Shown here piece by piece: positions 5,342 through 5,604 of a DNA stretch of 5,604 nt; the first letter of the stretch is position 1; each line of letters starts with the position of its first letter. Both the position numbers and the translations under genes were made by a program. Below the pieces are notes generated by a model. That model worked only from the letters and a program-made list of their open reading frames with translations, was not told the DNA's origin and ran no database searches. Source of the DNA: Candidatus Bipolaricaulota bacterium (GTDB lineage: Bacteria > Bipolaricaulota > Bipolaricaulia > Bipolaricaulales > Bipolaricaulaceae); assembly GCA_025060555.1 (NCBI GenBank), contig JANXBC010000066.1, positions 1-5,604 of the forward strand, read 5' to 3'.

Positions 5342-5604
5342 GCTTCGGGCAGAGCCGCGGGGATTATCGGGTTTTAGACAGAAGTTTACGCGTCTACGGC
5401 GGTGGCTCTCGAGGCTTCCGCTTTTTCTCCTTGGGCTTGTTCTCGTTTTTGCTATAAGTTTTTTGGCGGTAATGGCTCTTAAGATCAACTTTTCGGCTCT
5501 AACCCCCGAGCCAAGGGCACCTCCTTGGCACGGCTCAGCTGGGGTGCGATCTTCTTTCGTGTTTGTTCTTCGGAGCGCGTGTGTCGCTCATGGTGTGTGA
5601 TGTG
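5334..5604 (+). pseudogene. dppC: DppC-type ABC transporter permease pseudogene, continues off the right edge
   Basis: This is the second permease of the same operon. Its ATG at 5334 overlaps the end of the dppB relic (ATGACTGA), the tight coupling typical of dppB-dppC pairs. The frame reads ~65 codons: a basic stretch (RQKFTRLRRWLSR), then one membrane helix (LPLFLLGLVLVFAISFLAV), then INFSALTPEPRAPPW. This fits the OppC N-terminal domain and the start of the periplasmic loop. After ~5530 the original frame is wrong and stops at the TGA at 5598-5600. The next frame recovers QLGCDLLSCLFFGARVSLMV, the degraded form of the conserved QLGRDLLSRLLFGARVSLMV of this family. One frameshift (~5530-5536) and two Arg-to-Cys changes mark it as a pseudogene. 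The remainder lies beyond the window, so further lesions cannot be judged. Confidence 0.88.

Noticed and set aside
5586..5604. GCTCATGG followed by GTGTGATGTG near the right edge, also present at 3690-3720
   Set aside because: The two parts have different spacing in the two places, the sequence is simple GT-rich DNA, and the right copy lies within recognisable dppC codons. It is most likely chance rather than an attachment site or element end.
4192..5604. Mobile element insertion as the cause of the operon decay
   Set aside because: I found no transposase fragment, terminal inverted repeat or target-site duplication. The lesions are point changes, small indels and one truncation at the nikR junction.

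Overview
The window comes from a bacterium with moderately GC-rich DNA. Every gene found belongs to a bacterial family: GlgA-type glycogen synthase, NikR, family-5 (Dpp/Opp/Nik) ABC transporter parts and an LSGC-lipobox lipoprotein. The sequence alone does not fix a phylum. Two genes have strong Shine-Dalgarno sites. Two others (glgA, nikR) have a -10-like hexamer almost touching the start codon and little or no Shine-Dalgarno, which suggests leaderless mRNAs, as seen in several deep-branching or thermophilic bacterial groups.

Layout: (1) Bases 1-1344, minus strand: the first 448 codons of an intact family-5 solute-binding protein, whose C-terminus lies off the left edge. (2) 1345-1621: a divergent intergenic region with the binding protein's Shine-Dalgarno, a small imperfect inverted repeat and a -10-like box in front of glgA. 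(3) 1622-3019, plus strand: complete glgA (465 aa). (4) 3009-3701, minus strand: a lipoprotein with an Ig-like domain and a C-terminal SH3b domain, overlapping the glgA tail by 11 bp. (5) 3763-4176, minus strand: nikR, the nickel-responsive repressor, with all four Ni ligands, just upstream of the lipoprotein and probably in one transcription unit with it. (6) 4186-5604, plus strand: a run of pseudogenes. In order it holds the last ~50 codons of a family-5 binding protein (frameshifted), a DppB-type permease with two nonsense codons, at least two frameshifts and small deletions, and the start of a frameshifted DppC-type permease that runs off the right edge.

The main result is that the right quarter of the window, which looks like short unrelated ORFs, is a decaying dipeptide/nickel-type ABC transporter operon in canonical order (binding protein - DppB - DppC). 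It is divergent from an apparently intact nikR. The binding-protein remnant is cut off within about 10 bp of the nikR start, so the nikR promoter now sits in wrecked transporter sequence. Because NikR classically represses Nik-type members of this transporter family, the arrangement suggests a regulator that outlived its local target. It may still act on another locus, for example the intact binding-protein gene at the left end. Many of the damaging changes read as C-to-T or G-to-A transitions, as expected of GC-to-AT mutation pressure on DNA no longer under selection. I see no CRISPR array, RNA gene or insertion sequence, and no new defence or mobile system.
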